From NCBI GenBank assembly GCA_964541085.1, contig CAZIPA010000003.1:38766-102765 (forward strand): DNA of 64,000 nt. Reading direction: 5' to 3'. Below, piece after piece: positions 1 through 7,755 of this stretch. The position numbers were made by a program, and so were the translations under genes. Below the pieces are notes generated by a model. The model ran no database searches and was not told the DNA's origin. It worked only from the letters and a program-made list of their open reading frames with translations. The DNA is from UBA4644 sp964541085 (GTDB lineage: Bacteria > Bacillota > Clostridia > Oscillospirales > Butyricicoccaceae). Positions within the stretch are counted from its first letter, which is position 1. Every line of letters begins with the position of its first letter.

Positions 1-351
1 ATATTGATTCTGCCGCAGCAGATCCTCCAGCACCGGCCTTAGTCCGGCCTCGGCTGTATCCCGTCCCAGAATGAGCACCTCCGCATGATGGCTTTGCAGC
101 TGTCTGCCGGTGATGGCAACGGTATTGCGGATGCCGTCTGTCAATGTCACGCCGTCCGCGTGAAGCAGCACCCGCTGGCCGCCCACCTGGGTCTGGGTCA
201 GCTGGATTGCCTCTGCCGATACCCGGCAGCTGCCGGGAACGCCGTCCAGCCCGATGCCTGTGACCACCGTCAGGGAGGATGCCTCCGGCGCGGAAGCACA
301 GCCGCCCAAAAGCAGCAGCAGGAGGGAAAGGAGAAACAGTCTGCGCTTCAC
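1..351 (-). CDS. Ger(x)C-type spore germination lipoprotein, N-terminal part (runs off window)
   Basis: The first 117 codons of a germinant-receptor C subunit are present; the rest lies beyond the left edge. The N-terminus is basic (MKRRL), then a Leu-rich signal, then a lipobox ending LLGGC, so the protein should be a lipoprotein on the outer face of the inner spore membrane. The following TVVTGIGLDG and HHAEVLILGRD segments are typical of GerAC/GerKC proteins. The start is GTG at 351; its GTGA overlaps the stop of the upstream gerA-like gene, indicating translational coupling. No B subunit lies between A and C, so it would have to follow outside the window or be encoded elsewhere. Confidence 0.85.
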   Translation of the reverse strand, partial: MKRRLFLLSLLLLLLGGCASAPEASSLTVVTGIGLDGVPGSCRVSAEAIQLTQTQVGGQRVLLHADGVTLTDGIRNTVAITGRQLQSHHAEVLILGRDTAEAGLRPVLEDLLRQNQY

Positions 352-1808
352 GGTCTTCTTCTCCCCTTTCCCGCCAGAAATCTGCCGTGCTTTCGCATCA
401 GCCAATAGGGTGTGCGAAGGATGCTGTCCTCGGCGCTTACAGAGCCCTCCAGCGGCAGACCAGCCAGATAATCAATGCCGAAGGAGCTCTGTCGGGACAG
501 CAGTGCCATCAACCCCAGCATTCCCAGCAGATAGCCGTAAAAGCCGAAGGATACGCCCAGAATCATCAGAATCAGGCGGCAGACCACAATGGCCGCCTTC
601 AGCTTGGGGGCAATCAGGGCGCAGATGCCGGAAATGGCCACTACAATCAGCACCGGAACGGAAACCAGCCGTGCATCCACTGCCGCCTGTCCGATCACCA
701 GACCGCCCACCACGGAAAGGGTCTGGCCGATGGTCGAGGGGGTTCGCACACCGGCCTCCCGGAGAATATCAAAGGCCAGCAGCAGCAGAAACGCCTCGAT
801 CAGAACGGGAAACGGGATATCCTGCCGTGCCCGGGCCACGCTCAGAATCAGTGACAGAGGCATGAACGCCTGATGAAAGGTCACCAGCGAAAGATACACC
901 GGCGGCACGGAGATAGCCATAAAAAAACCGATGATGCGCAGCAGGCGGTTGATTCCCGCAAAGCTGTAGGCCACGCAGTAATCCTCGCCCGACTGAAAAT
1001 GCTCCAGAAAAATAAAGGGCACCGTCACCGCCACCGGGCTGCCGTCCACGAAAATGGCAGCTCTGCCCTCCATCAGCTTGGACGCAACGATGTCCGGCCG
1101 TTCGCTGGAGCCGGTGGTGCGAAAGAGGCTCCACCGATGATCCCGCACCAGCTCTGCCACATAGTTGCTGTCCAGTACGCCGTCGATGGAGATGCGGGCC
1201 AGCCGCTGACGCAGAAGGGACAGCACTGAACGATCCACGGCATTTTCCAGATAGCAAAGGCAGCAATCGGTTTTGGTCACAGTTCCCAGCGTAAAATATT
1301 CCAGCTTGAGCTCCGGCGTGCGCAGTCTGCGGCGCAGCATGGCAAGATTGTGCAGCAGCGGCTCCACAAAGCCCTCTCTGGGGCCCTTCAGATAGCTTTC
1401 ACCGGAGGGCTCGGACACGCCACGCTTCATGAAATTTTTGGTGCCCAGCAGCAGCGCTTCCCGGCAGCCCTCCACAAACAGCACGCTGTCGCCGTAAAGC
1501 ATCGCCCGCAGCAGCTCTTCATAGTCCGTAACCGGCCTGCTTTCACAGCTTTGCAGCACCTGACGCTGCAAAAACAGCAGCAGCGGTTCTCCGGCCTCCG
1601 GCCCGGTTTGCAGCAGCGTGACCGGACGAATCACCGATTGATGAATGCTGTCGGAGGAAACCATTCCGTCAATGCAGAACAGGCAGCACCGTATGCCGGA
1701 AAGGGTCCGGGGCTGAAACTCCCGCTGGATCAGCGTTCCATCGCCGGGGAGACAGCGGCGCATTTCCGCGATATTCTCCGCCAGCGTGGGATAGACCTGT
1801 GTTTTCAA
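348..1808 (-). CDS. Spore germination protein, GerA/GerKA family (A subunit of germinant receptor)
   Basis: 486 residues, the normal length for GerAA/GerKA. The N-terminal half is soluble; it contains FVEGCREALLLGTKNF and the QRLARISIDGVLDSNYVAEL stretch typical of the family. The C-terminal half (from about residue 280) carries several hydrophobic segments and the hallmark RTPSTIGQTLSVVGGLVIGQ. Family knowledge: the A subunit, with B and C, forms the receptor that senses nutrients and triggers germination. The start is TTG at 1808, 7 bases behind an excellent AGGAGGTGA site; no ATG is equally placed. It is translationally coupled to the gerC-like gene. It is good evidence that the organism makes endospores. 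Confidence 0.92.
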   Translation of the reverse strand: MKTQVYPTLAENIAEMRRCLPGDGTLIQREFQPRTLSGIRCCLFCIDGMVSSDSIHQSVIRPVTLLQTGPEAGEPLLLFLQRQVLQSCESRPVTDYEELLRAMLYGDSVLFVEGCREALLLGTKNFMKRGVSEPSGESYLKGPREGFVEPLLHNLAMLRRRLRTPELKLEYFTLGTVTKTDCCLCYLENAVDRSVLSLLRQRLARISIDGVLDSNYVAELVRDHRWSLFRTTGSSERPDIVASKLMEGRAAIFVDGSPVAVTVPFIFLEHFQSGEDYCVAYSFAGINRLLRIIGFFMAISVPPVYLSLVTFHQAFMPLSLILSVARARQDIPFPVLIEAFLLLLAFDILREAGVRTPSTIGQTLSVVGGLVIGQAAVDARLVSVPVLIVVAISGICALIAPKLKAAIVVCRLILMILGVSFGFYGYLLGMLGLMALLSRQSSFGIDYLAGLPLEGSVSAEDSILRTPYWLMRKHGRFLAGKGRRRP

Positions 1809-1861
1809 GTCATCACCTCCTGTGGATAGCTTTTCCGGCTGGGGCGAAAATAAACGGCACG

Positions 1862-1897
1862 GAAATACAAAAGGAGCGCATCCCAGGGATGCGCTCC
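1862..1897 (-). terminator. Rho-independent terminator after the anti-sigma factor gene
   Basis: An almost perfect inverted repeat, GGAGCGCATC/GATGCGCTCC (1873-1897), is followed on the minus strand by TTTTGTATTT. It closes the capA-dus-sigma-anti-sigma operon and separates it from the gerA operon. Confidence 0.85.
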
Positions 1898-1918
1898 GGA
1901 TATGGTCGAATGATTCAA

Positions 1919-2725
1919 TTATTCTTCCCAGCGGAAGAGAATGCGGACGGTATCGACAGTCTCTTCCGTGCCGTCTTCCGCCGTCTCCAGCGTAAAGTCA
2001 GCGGACAGCTCCTCCAGCAGGGCAGCCGCTTCCTCCGGCGACAGTTCAAGGCAGTCACAGGCTTCTCCCTGCACCTCACAGGTGGTCAGACGGGCCTCCA
2101 GTGTCTCTGGCAGGGCATCCCGTCTGCCCCACGCCAGATACGCCGCAGAAAGACCGGCTTTGTTTTCTTCCGCTGTATTTTCCTTTGCGGTCGATTCCAG
2201 ATCAGGAACCATCAGGGCCGGCGCAGTGTACACATCTCCCAGCGCCGGCGTCTCCGCATCATCGGCACTGCCGTCCCACAGGACACCCGCGCTTTCATAG
2301 CTGCCGGGCCGACTGGAATTGGCAGAGCTGTACGCACCGGAGGTGTTGCAGGATGCGTCGTCCATAGTCTTTCCGCTTCCGTGCAGAAACTGTGTGGCTG
2401 CAAAAACCAACACGCCGCAGGCTGCCAGCGATGCCGCCGCGCCCACCAGCCGTTTGTTGAAGAAGCGGTGTTTTCTGGCTGGCTTTGCCGGTTTTTCCTG
2501 CTGCTGTTCCTGCCGGACCGCAGTCATGATCCGGAAATGCAGCTGCTCCGGCACAGGCTCCTGCGCCTCCTTCAGAAGCAGGGTCATGGCGGAAAGCTGC
2601 TCCCAGCGCTGCCGGCAATCCGCACAGGTATGCAGATGCTGCTCCAGCGCCGCATTCTCTTCCGGCGGCAGCATACCGTCCAGCCGCAGATTCATCTGCA
2701 AATATGCTTTTTCACAGGGCTTCAT
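1919..2725 (-). CDS. Anti-sigma factor with N-terminal zinc-finger (ZAS) domain
   Basis: 268 residues from the ATG at 2725, which overlaps the sigma-factor stop as ATGA and sits 9 bases behind GGAGG; an in-frame GTG two codons upstream is too close to that site. Residues 1-50 form a ZAS domain with H30-x3-C34-x2-C37, the motif that holds ECF sigma factors in zinc-binding anti-sigmas. A membrane segment follows at about 93-115, then an extracytoplasmic Ser/Asp/Glu-rich region of about 150 residues that I do not recognise. It should tether and inhibit the sigma factor encoded immediately upstream. The outer domain presumably receives the release signal (inference). Confidence 0.85.
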   Translation of the reverse strand: MKPCEKAYLQMNLRLDGMLPPEENAALEQHLHTCADCRQRWEQLSAMTLLLKEAQEPVPEQLHFRIMTAVRQEQQQEKPAKPARKHRFFNKRLVGAAASLAACGVLVFAATQFLHGSGKTMDDASCNTSGAYSSANSSRPGSYESAGVLWDGSADDAETPALGDVYTAPALMVPDLESTAKENTAEENKAGLSAAYLAWGRRDALPETLEARLTTCEVQGEACDCLELSPEEAAALLEELSADFTLETAEDGTEETVDTVRILFRWEE

Positions 2726-3330
2726 CCGCACTTCCCTCCTTCCATAGAGTTAGACGGGAAATAATCACGAATGTTCCCATTTTGTAATAATTTCTTATGC
2801 AGATTTTCCCGCGCCCGGGCGATTCGGGATTTTACCGTACCCAGCCCCAGCGAAAGCGTCTCTGCGATTTCCTCATAGGTCAGCCCCTGCATATCCCGCA
2901 GTAGCAGAATTTCCTTCTGCGCCTGGGGCAGCGACAGCAGTCCCTGCCAAACCAGTTCCCGCAGCTCCTGCCGTTCTGCCTGTTCCTCCGGGGTGTACCG
3001 TGTATCCGGGATATCCTGGGCGGGCTCGCCGTCCTCACCCTGCTCCATGGGCTGCTCCCGGCGGCGGCTTTTTTGCAGATAGATGTCCCGGCAGACATTC
3101 ACGCCGATGCGGTAGATCCAGGTGGAAAAGCTGCTCTGCTGCTGAAAGGTTCCCAGAAAGCGAAAAACCCGCAGGAAAATCTCCTGCACTGCGTCCTCCG
3201 CATCCTCTCGGTTTCCCAGATAGCGAAAGGCAAGATGATACAGCCTGCCCTCATAGGCGCTTACCAGTGCTTCAAACGCCTGCATATCTCCCTCTGCGGC
3301 AAGGCGAAGCCATTCCCGCTCATGCTCCAT
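2722..3330 (-). CDS. ECF-type RNA polymerase sigma factor (SigW/SigX-like group)
   Basis: 202 residues. Region 2 covers about residues 20-90, with YHLAFRYLGNREDAEDAVQEIFLRVF and the FSTWIYRIGVNVCRD segment used for -10 recognition. Region 4 covers about 130-185 (LSLPQAQKEILLLRDMQGLT, YEEIAETLSLGLGTVKSRI, a helix-turn-helix). There is no region 1 or 3, so it is an extracytoplasmic-function sigma factor. The ATG has GGAGG six bases upstream. The gene overlaps the dus gene by 11 bases and the anti-sigma gene by 4 bases, so the sigma/anti-sigma pair is co-translated. The CapA-like lipoprotein in the same operon suggests an envelope-related regulon (inference). Confidence 0.92.
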   Translation of the reverse strand: MEHEREWLRLAAEGDMQAFEALVSAYEGRLYHLAFRYLGNREDAEDAVQEIFLRVFRFLGTFQQQSSFSTWIYRIGVNVCRDIYLQKSRRREQPMEQGEDGEPAQDIPDTRYTPEEQAERQELRELVWQGLLSLPQAQKEILLLRDMQGLTYEEIAETLSLGLGTVKSRIARARENLHKKLLQNGNIRDYFPSNSMEGGKCG

Positions 3331-4315
3331 GCTCTCCCTCCTTCAAACGCAGTCCGGCCCGTTCCATTTCATCGCACAGCGCCAGCAGTCCGGCCAGCGT
3401 GGACACCTGTGACATAGCTGCCTTGTAGGGCTTTGCGCCGGACAGTCTTCCCAGATACCAGAGCAGATGCTTGCGCAGCTCGGGCATGGCCCGGCGTTCC
3501 TCCTTCAGGCGGCAGGTCAGCGCGGCATGGCGGCGCATGGCGGAAAACAGCTCCTCCGCCGTGTGCTCCGGCAGCGGCTCTCCCCTGTCCAGCGCGACAC
3601 AGTCAGCAAAGATCATGGGGTTGCCCTGAGCGCCCCGGGCGATCATCACATAATCCGCACCGGTTTCCTCCAGAATATCCAGACAGCCCCGGGCGGGCCA
3701 GGCATCGCCGCTGGCAATCACCGGAACAGAGACAGCCTGTTTCACGGCGGCCACCATGCGACGGTCACTTTTTCCGCCGTAAAGCTGCACCCGGGTGCGG
3801 CCATGAATGCACAGTGCATCGGCTCCGGCTGCCTCCAGACGGCGGGCAAACTCCACACAGTTCCGGCTGTCCTCCCGGATACCGGAACGGAATTTTACGG
3901 TAATGGGCGTATCCACCGCCCGCTTCATGGCGGAAACAATCTCCGCTGCCAGCTCCGGCTGGCCCATCAGTGCGCTGCCCTCTCCGTTGTTGAAAATCTT
4001 CGGCACAGGACAGCCCATATTGACATCAATGAAATCCGGATGGCACAGCGCCACCGTTTTTCGTGCCGCCTCTGCCATGACCTCCGGTTCGTGGCCGAAC
4101 AGCTGCACCCCGCAGGGCCGCTTTTCCTCCGGACGGATGAGAAGCTCCGCCGTTTTCCGGTCATCATAGAGCATTCCCTTGGCGCTGACCATTTCCGTAT
4201 AGGTGACGGCTGCGCCGTAGTCGGTGCAGATCATGCGGTAGGCTGCATCGGTCACACCGGCCATCGGTGCCAGAAAAAACCGGTTTTCCGGCTGAAATCC
4301 GCACAACTCTCTCAT
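3320..4315 (-). CDS. dusB: tRNA-dihydrouridine synthase (DusB-like)
   Basis: 331 residues. An FMN-dependent enzyme that reduces uridine to dihydrouridine in the tRNA D-loop. Visible family motifs are FFLAPMAGVTDAAYR at the N-terminus, the catalytic-cysteine region DVNMGCPVPKI, FRSGI, the CIHGRTR motif and SGDAW for FMN binding, plus a C-terminal helical tRNA-binding domain. I place the start at 4315, where ATGA overlaps the stop of the upstream CapA-like gene and a GGGAG site is well spaced; a start at 4330 would lack a ribosome site. In many Firmicutes dus genes sit in operons with unrelated partners, as here. Confidence 0.93.
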   Translation of the reverse strand: MRELCGFQPENRFFLAPMAGVTDAAYRMICTDYGAAVTYTEMVSAKGMLYDDRKTAELLIRPEEKRPCGVQLFGHEPEVMAEAARKTVALCHPDFIDVNMGCPVPKIFNNGEGSALMGQPELAAEIVSAMKRAVDTPITVKFRSGIREDSRNCVEFARRLEAAGADALCIHGRTRVQLYGGKSDRRMVAAVKQAVSVPVIASGDAWPARGCLDILEETGADYVMIARGAQGNPMIFADCVALDRGEPLPEHTAEELFSAMRRHAALTCRLKEERRAMPELRKHLLWYLGRLSGAKPYKAAMSQVSTLAGLLALCDEMERAGLRLKEGEHGA

Positions 4316-5544
4316 TGCAGGCTCTCCCATGTAACGGCATATTCGCCCAGCACCTCTTCGCTGAGGTTGTTCAGATAGTCCAGCGTCAGTGCCTTTTCGT
4401 ATTTTTTGACTCCGTGGGCAGCGGCCTGTTCCTCGGTGAAGCTTTCCAGCGGAATCACGGAATAGCCCCGGCTGCCGGAGCCATAGTAGGTGACGGTGGG
4501 AATCACACCGGCGGAGGTGGTTTCCAGCAGCGTGCCGTCCGGGTCAAACTTCAGCCGCACATCCAGAATGCCGCCCAGCATGGTGGGCCGCTTGTGCTGG
4601 CCGGAAATAAAATTGCCCAGAGAATAGGCGCACAGGGTGCGATGGCCCGATTCGCTTTCCAACCAGCTCACCGGCTGCAAAACATGGGGATGGGTGCCGA
4701 TAATCAGATCCGCACCGCCGTCACACAGCAGCTGGGCCAGCTGCTGCTGGTATTCGTTGGGCTTGTGCTGATATTCGTTGCCCCAGTGCATGGAAACCAC
4801 CAGATAATCGCACTCCGGACGGATGGCCTCCAGATCTGCCCGCATTTTTTCCTCGTCGATCAGGGCGATCTGATACTCCCTTCCCTCCGGCAGACGATAG
4901 CCGTTCAGGCCGTAGGTGTAGGACAAAAAGCCAAAGCGGATGCCCTGTTTTTCCAGAATGCACAGCTGTGCGGCCTCTTCTTCCGTGGGGAAAGCGCCCA
5001 GAACAGCTTCAAAGCTGCGGGCATGAATATTTTCCAGGCAGGCATCCAGACCCTTGATCCCCTTGTCCAGAGAATGGTTGGTGGCCAGATTTACCACATT
5101 GAAGCCCACCTTCAGCAGTGCGTCTGCCGCCTCTGCCGGGGCAGCCAGATTGGGATAGGCGCTGACCTCTCCGGTGAGCATGACCTCCTGATTGATAAAG
5201 GCGATATCGCTGCCCGCAATGATATCCCCGATGTTGGCATACAGCGCATCAAAGCAGTAGCTGCCGTCCTCCTGCCGGGAATCCATGGACAGCGTATTGT
5301 GCAGCAGATTGTCTCCCGCCGCCGTCAGCCGCAGGGTGATGGGCTCCGGCTCGGGTTCCGGTTCCGGCTCGGGCTCGGGCTCCGGCATGGCCGGTGTCTC
5401 CGGCGTTGCGGGCTCCTCCGGCTGCTCCTGTACGGGCGGGTGAAGCAGCTCCGGCAGTTGTTCCTCCTCCGATGCGCCTGCGCAGCCGCAGCAAAAAATG
5501 CAAAGCGCCAATGCGGCGCAGAATAGCTTTTTCCAGATGTTCAT
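4312..5544 (-). CDS. CapA-family (PGA_cap metallophosphatase-like) lipoprotein
   Basis: 410 residues. The N-terminus is a signal with Cys-rich lipobox (LCIFCCGCAG), followed by a Pro/Glu spacer including an uninterrupted Pro-Glu dipeptide repeat at about residues 55-70. The CapA/YwtB domain follows: TAAGDNLLHNTL, NQEVMLTG, NVVNLATNHSLD, VVSMHWGNEY, GTHPHVLQPV and YSLGNFISGQ, a calcineurin-like fold. The family is named for poly-gamma-glutamate capsule synthesis, but no capBC genes are nearby, so the true substrate is unknown. The start at 5544 has GGAGG nine bases upstream; an ORF extension to 5595 would include the promoter -10. It is the first gene of the operon with dus, sigma and anti-sigma. 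Confidence 0.85.
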   Translation of the reverse strand: MNIWKKLFCAALALCIFCCGCAGASEEEQLPELLHPPVQEQPEEPATPETPAMPEPEPEPEPEPEPEPITLRLTAAGDNLLHNTLSMDSRQEDGSYCFDALYANIGDIIAGSDIAFINQEVMLTGEVSAYPNLAAPAEAADALLKVGFNVVNLATNHSLDKGIKGLDACLENIHARSFEAVLGAFPTEEEAAQLCILEKQGIRFGFLSYTYGLNGYRLPEGREYQIALIDEEKMRADLEAIRPECDYLVVSMHWGNEYQHKPNEYQQQLAQLLCDGGADLIIGTHPHVLQPVSWLESESGHRTLCAYSLGNFISGQHKRPTMLGGILDVRLKFDPDGTLLETTSAGVIPTVTYYGSGSRGYSVIPLESFTEEQAAAHGVKKYEKALTLDYLNNLSEEVLGEYAVTWESLQ

Positions 5545-5566
5545 AACAGCATCCCTCCACTGCTTT

Positions 5567-5595
5567 ATCATAGCAAATGCCGCGGCGAAACACAA
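5567..5595 (-). promoter_or_regulatory. Sigma-A type promoter for the capA-dus-sigma operon
   Basis: On the minus strand TTGTGT (5590-5595), a 17-base spacer and TATGAT (5567-5572) precede the CapA-like gene. A TTTCAGAAA palindrome lies 14 bases upstream of the -35. Confidence 0.65.
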
Positions 5596-5608
5596 TCCTT
5601 TTCTCCGA

Positions 5609-5617
5609 TTTCAGAAA
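5609..5617. promoter_or_regulatory. TTTCWGAAA palindrome, copy 1 (candidate operator)
   Basis: TTTCAGAAA, extended to the 11-base palindrome ATTTCAGAAAT. It is centred near -53 of the capA-operon promoter, a position typical for activators. It is one of seven intergenic copies in the window; no binding protein is known to me. Confidence 0.35.
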
Positions 5618-5631
5618 TTCTTTCCCGGCAG

Positions 5632-5664
5632 ATACAAAAACGGTGCGGCAAAGCTGCCGCACCG
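5632..5664 (-). terminator. Rho-independent terminator after the foldase gene
   Basis: CGGTGCGGCA / TGCCGCACCG stem (5641-5664) followed on the minus strand by TTTTTGTAT. Confidence 0.85.
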
Positions 5665-5698
5665 CAGAATTTATGGGGTTTCTTTTGGGTACCGGTGC

Positions 5699-7228
5699 TT
5701 ACAGAAGCATCAGGCCAACCTTGCTGTAAACGGTGGTATAATTGCCCTCGGTTTCCTCCAGCCAGGCGTTGAACTGCTCGTCCTCCAGTGTGGCCTTGAT
5801 GTCGGAACGATACTTCAGGCCCTCCTGCCCCACATAATACATGATGTGGTAGCCATAGCTGGTTTCGATCAGGTCATGGTCGCCGGACTTGCGGCTCTCG
5901 TCAAAGCACCACTCGTCAAACTCCGTGACCATCTGGCCCGGGTAAACGCCGGTAATCAGGCCGCCCTCAGAGGCAGAGCCGTCTTCGCTGTATTCCACAG
6001 CCAGAGCCGCAAAGGAATCCTCGGTCTGGTCGCCGTTCTGCCACTCCGCATAGACCTGCTCGGCCAGGGCCCTGGCTTCGGCGTTGGCAGCCTCCACCCG
6101 TGCAGTCTCCTCCGCATCCGCATCAGAGGCAGCCGTCTCGGTGGTGAAGAGAATGTGGCGGACAGCCATGGTATGCACATCGGAAACATGACGGTCCAGG
6201 AACAGGCACACGGTGTACTTGCCGTTGGTCTCGTCCTCCACCACAGCCATATCGCCGGACTTGCGGCCTTCGGCCGTCAGCCAGGTGCCGCTTTCGCCGG
6301 TGAGAGAGGAAATGGCGGTATCCTCATGCAGAGAAGTCTCATAGCTTTCGTCGCTGTTTTCAATGTTGGCCAGAACCACATCGTCAAAGTTGCTGCCGTC
6401 GGCCTTCAGAGCGCTGTAGATGGCGTTGGCAGTTTCCTCCGCAGCGGCACGGGCAGCTTCGGTCCTGGCCTCGGCATCCGCTTCGCTGGTGGGAGCGCCT
6501 TCCTCCGTGCTGGAGGCATCATAGGTGAAGGTTTCGTAGGCAACATCATAAGCATAATAGGTGGCCACATCGTAGTTGTCGGGATTCTCGCTGTAGTAAG
6601 CGTCGATCTCGCTGTCGCCGATGGCGAAGCTTTCCTTCAGATAATCATAATAGGTGGAAGCCAGCGCACGCTTGGCGCGGTAATCCTCCACATCGGACAC
6701 CCGGATGCCGGAACCAAAGGCCAGCTTGACATACTTCTTCAGGCTGTAGCCGTTGCTCTCGGCGGTCTCGGCCAGAGTATCCATAAAGGTATCCAGCTCC
6801 TTCTGCCGATCCTCGGAGGTGGTCATACCCGCCTTGGTGGCTTCCTGAGCCAGAATGCTCACCTGCTCCGCAGTGTCCTCGGCTTGCTCAGTGAAATACT
6901 CCTTCCAGGTCTTGCTGGAGTCAAACAGACAGGACTGGGCGTCAAAGGTGGGGCTGGTGTAATCGTAGCCATACAGAGAGAGATAATAGCCGTAGGTGCT
7001 CAGACAGGTGGCGCGGGCATCCGCATAGTACATCTGAAGATCCGCCGTGCTGATCTGATCTCCGCCGACAGTCATAGCGGTGGTGGTGCGGGCCAGAAGG
7101 CCGGTGCCGGAAACAATCGCATAGACCAGCGCCAGTACACACAGTACGGCCACTGCGATCAGCGTGATCTTGATGCCGATGCCGGTTCCGGCGTCATTTT
7201 TCCGGCTGGGATTTTTGGACTTTGCCAT
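5699..7228 (-). CDS. Membrane-anchored peptidylprolyl isomerase/foldase (SurA_N plus parvulin-like domain, PrsA type)
   Basis: 509 residues from the MAKSK start at 7228, behind an AGGATGG site. A basic N-terminus and one membrane segment at about 14-38 (VAVLCVLALVYAIV) leave a large outside domain. An acidic, helical SurA_N-like chaperone part follows, then a parvulin-like rotamase region from about residue 350 (VRHILFTTE, DSFAALAVEYSEDGSASEGG, FDEWCFDESRKSGD, TSYGYHIMYYVG). Family knowledge: such proteins fold secreted proteins at the membrane-wall interface. Unlike PrsA there is no lipobox. It is monocistronic, between a strong promoter and a terminator, and divergent from rpmE. Confidence 0.85.
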   Translation of the reverse strand: MAKSKNPSRKNDAGTGIGIKITLIAVAVLCVLALVYAIVSGTGLLARTTTAMTVGGDQISTADLQMYYADARATCLSTYGYYLSLYGYDYTSPTFDAQSCLFDSSKTWKEYFTEQAEDTAEQVSILAQEATKAGMTTSEDRQKELDTFMDTLAETAESNGYSLKKYVKLAFGSGIRVSDVEDYRAKRALASTYYDYLKESFAIGDSEIDAYYSENPDNYDVATYYAYDVAYETFTYDASSTEEGAPTSEADAEARTEAARAAAEETANAIYSALKADGSNFDDVVLANIENSDESYETSLHEDTAISSLTGESGTWLTAEGRKSGDMAVVEDETNGKYTVCLFLDRHVSDVHTMAVRHILFTTETAASDADAEETARVEAANAEARALAEQVYAEWQNGDQTEDSFAALAVEYSEDGSASEGGLITGVYPGQMVTEFDEWCFDESRKSGDHDLIETSYGYHIMYYVGQEGLKYRSDIKATLEDEQFNAWLEETEGNYTTVYSKVGLMLL

Positions 7229-7294
7229 ATCATATTCCATCCTTGCTGAAAGATTTTGACGCGGCAGCGGCATTGCACTGCTGCAATCACGCTA

Positions 7295-7323
7295 ATTATC
7301 CGTTTTACAAAGGGAAAAGTCAA
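7295..7323 (-). promoter_or_regulatory. Strong sigma-A promoter for the foldase gene
   Basis: Minus strand TTGACT (7318-7323), 17-base spacer, GATAAT (7295-7300), inside an AT-rich stretch. Confidence 0.8.
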
Positions 7324-7397
7324 CCCCCTTTTTGAAAACTAAGCATAAATTTTAAAAAAAATTTGTCCGATTTCCCTTCTAATTTTGAAAAAAGGGG

Positions 7398-7426
7398 TTG
7401 CAATCCGGCGTTTCTTATGATATGAT
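7398..7426 (+). promoter_or_regulatory. Sigma-A promoter for rpmE
   Basis: TTGCAA (7398-7403), 17-base spacer, TATGAT (7421-7426), about 40 bases ahead of the L31 start codon. Confidence 0.75.
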
Positions 7427-7465
7427 TGCTGTTGCGAAAAGTTATCAGCAGCGAGGTGAGAAGAA

Positions 7466-7672
7466 ATGAAAGAGGGTATCCATCCCAACTACCGTGTCAC
7501 CACCGTGAAGTGCGCCTGCGGCAACGAGTTCCAGGTCGGCTCTACGAAGGAGAACATCCGTGTTGAAATTTGCAATCAGTGCCATCCCTTCTATACCGGC
7601 AAGCAGAAGCTGGTCGATACCGGCGGACGCGTTGACCGCTTCAAGAAGCGTTTCAACCTGGAAAACAAGTAA
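7466..7672 (+). CDS. rpmE: 50S ribosomal protein L31, zinc-binding type
   Basis: 68 residues, full length. L31 sits at the central protuberance of the large subunit and bridges to the small one. The sequence MKEGIHPNY begins as usual, and CAC near residue 16 plus CNQC near residue 37 give the four-cysteine zinc site of the C+ paralogue. HPFYTGKQKLVDTGGRVDRF is the family signature. It has its own promoter and terminator. A GAGGTGAGA site lies eight bases ahead of the ATG. Confidence 0.97.
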   Translation: MKEGIHPNYRVTTVKCACGNEFQVGSTKENIRVEICNQCHPFYTGKQKLVDTGGRVDRFKKRFNLENK

Positions 7673-7689
7673 TCACTGCCAGATGATAG

Positions 7690-7721
7690 AGCTGCGCCTG
7701 ATCTCCGGGCGCAGCTTTTTT
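7690..7721 (+). terminator. Rho-independent terminator after rpmE
   Basis: AGCTGCGCC / GGCGCAGCT stem followed by TTTTTTC. Confidence 0.85.
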
Positions 7722-7755
7722 CAGTCCATCTCCCAGAACACAGGAGGCGATAATC

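Noticed and set aside
5346..5390. Tandem repeat within the CapA-like gene
   Set aside because: It encodes the Pro-Glu spacer in frame; it is not a CRISPR or mobile repeat.
5498..7249. Long open frame antisense to the foldase gene (583 codons)
   Set aside because: No ribosome site and no family motifs; it is the antisense shadow caused by GC-biased codon use.
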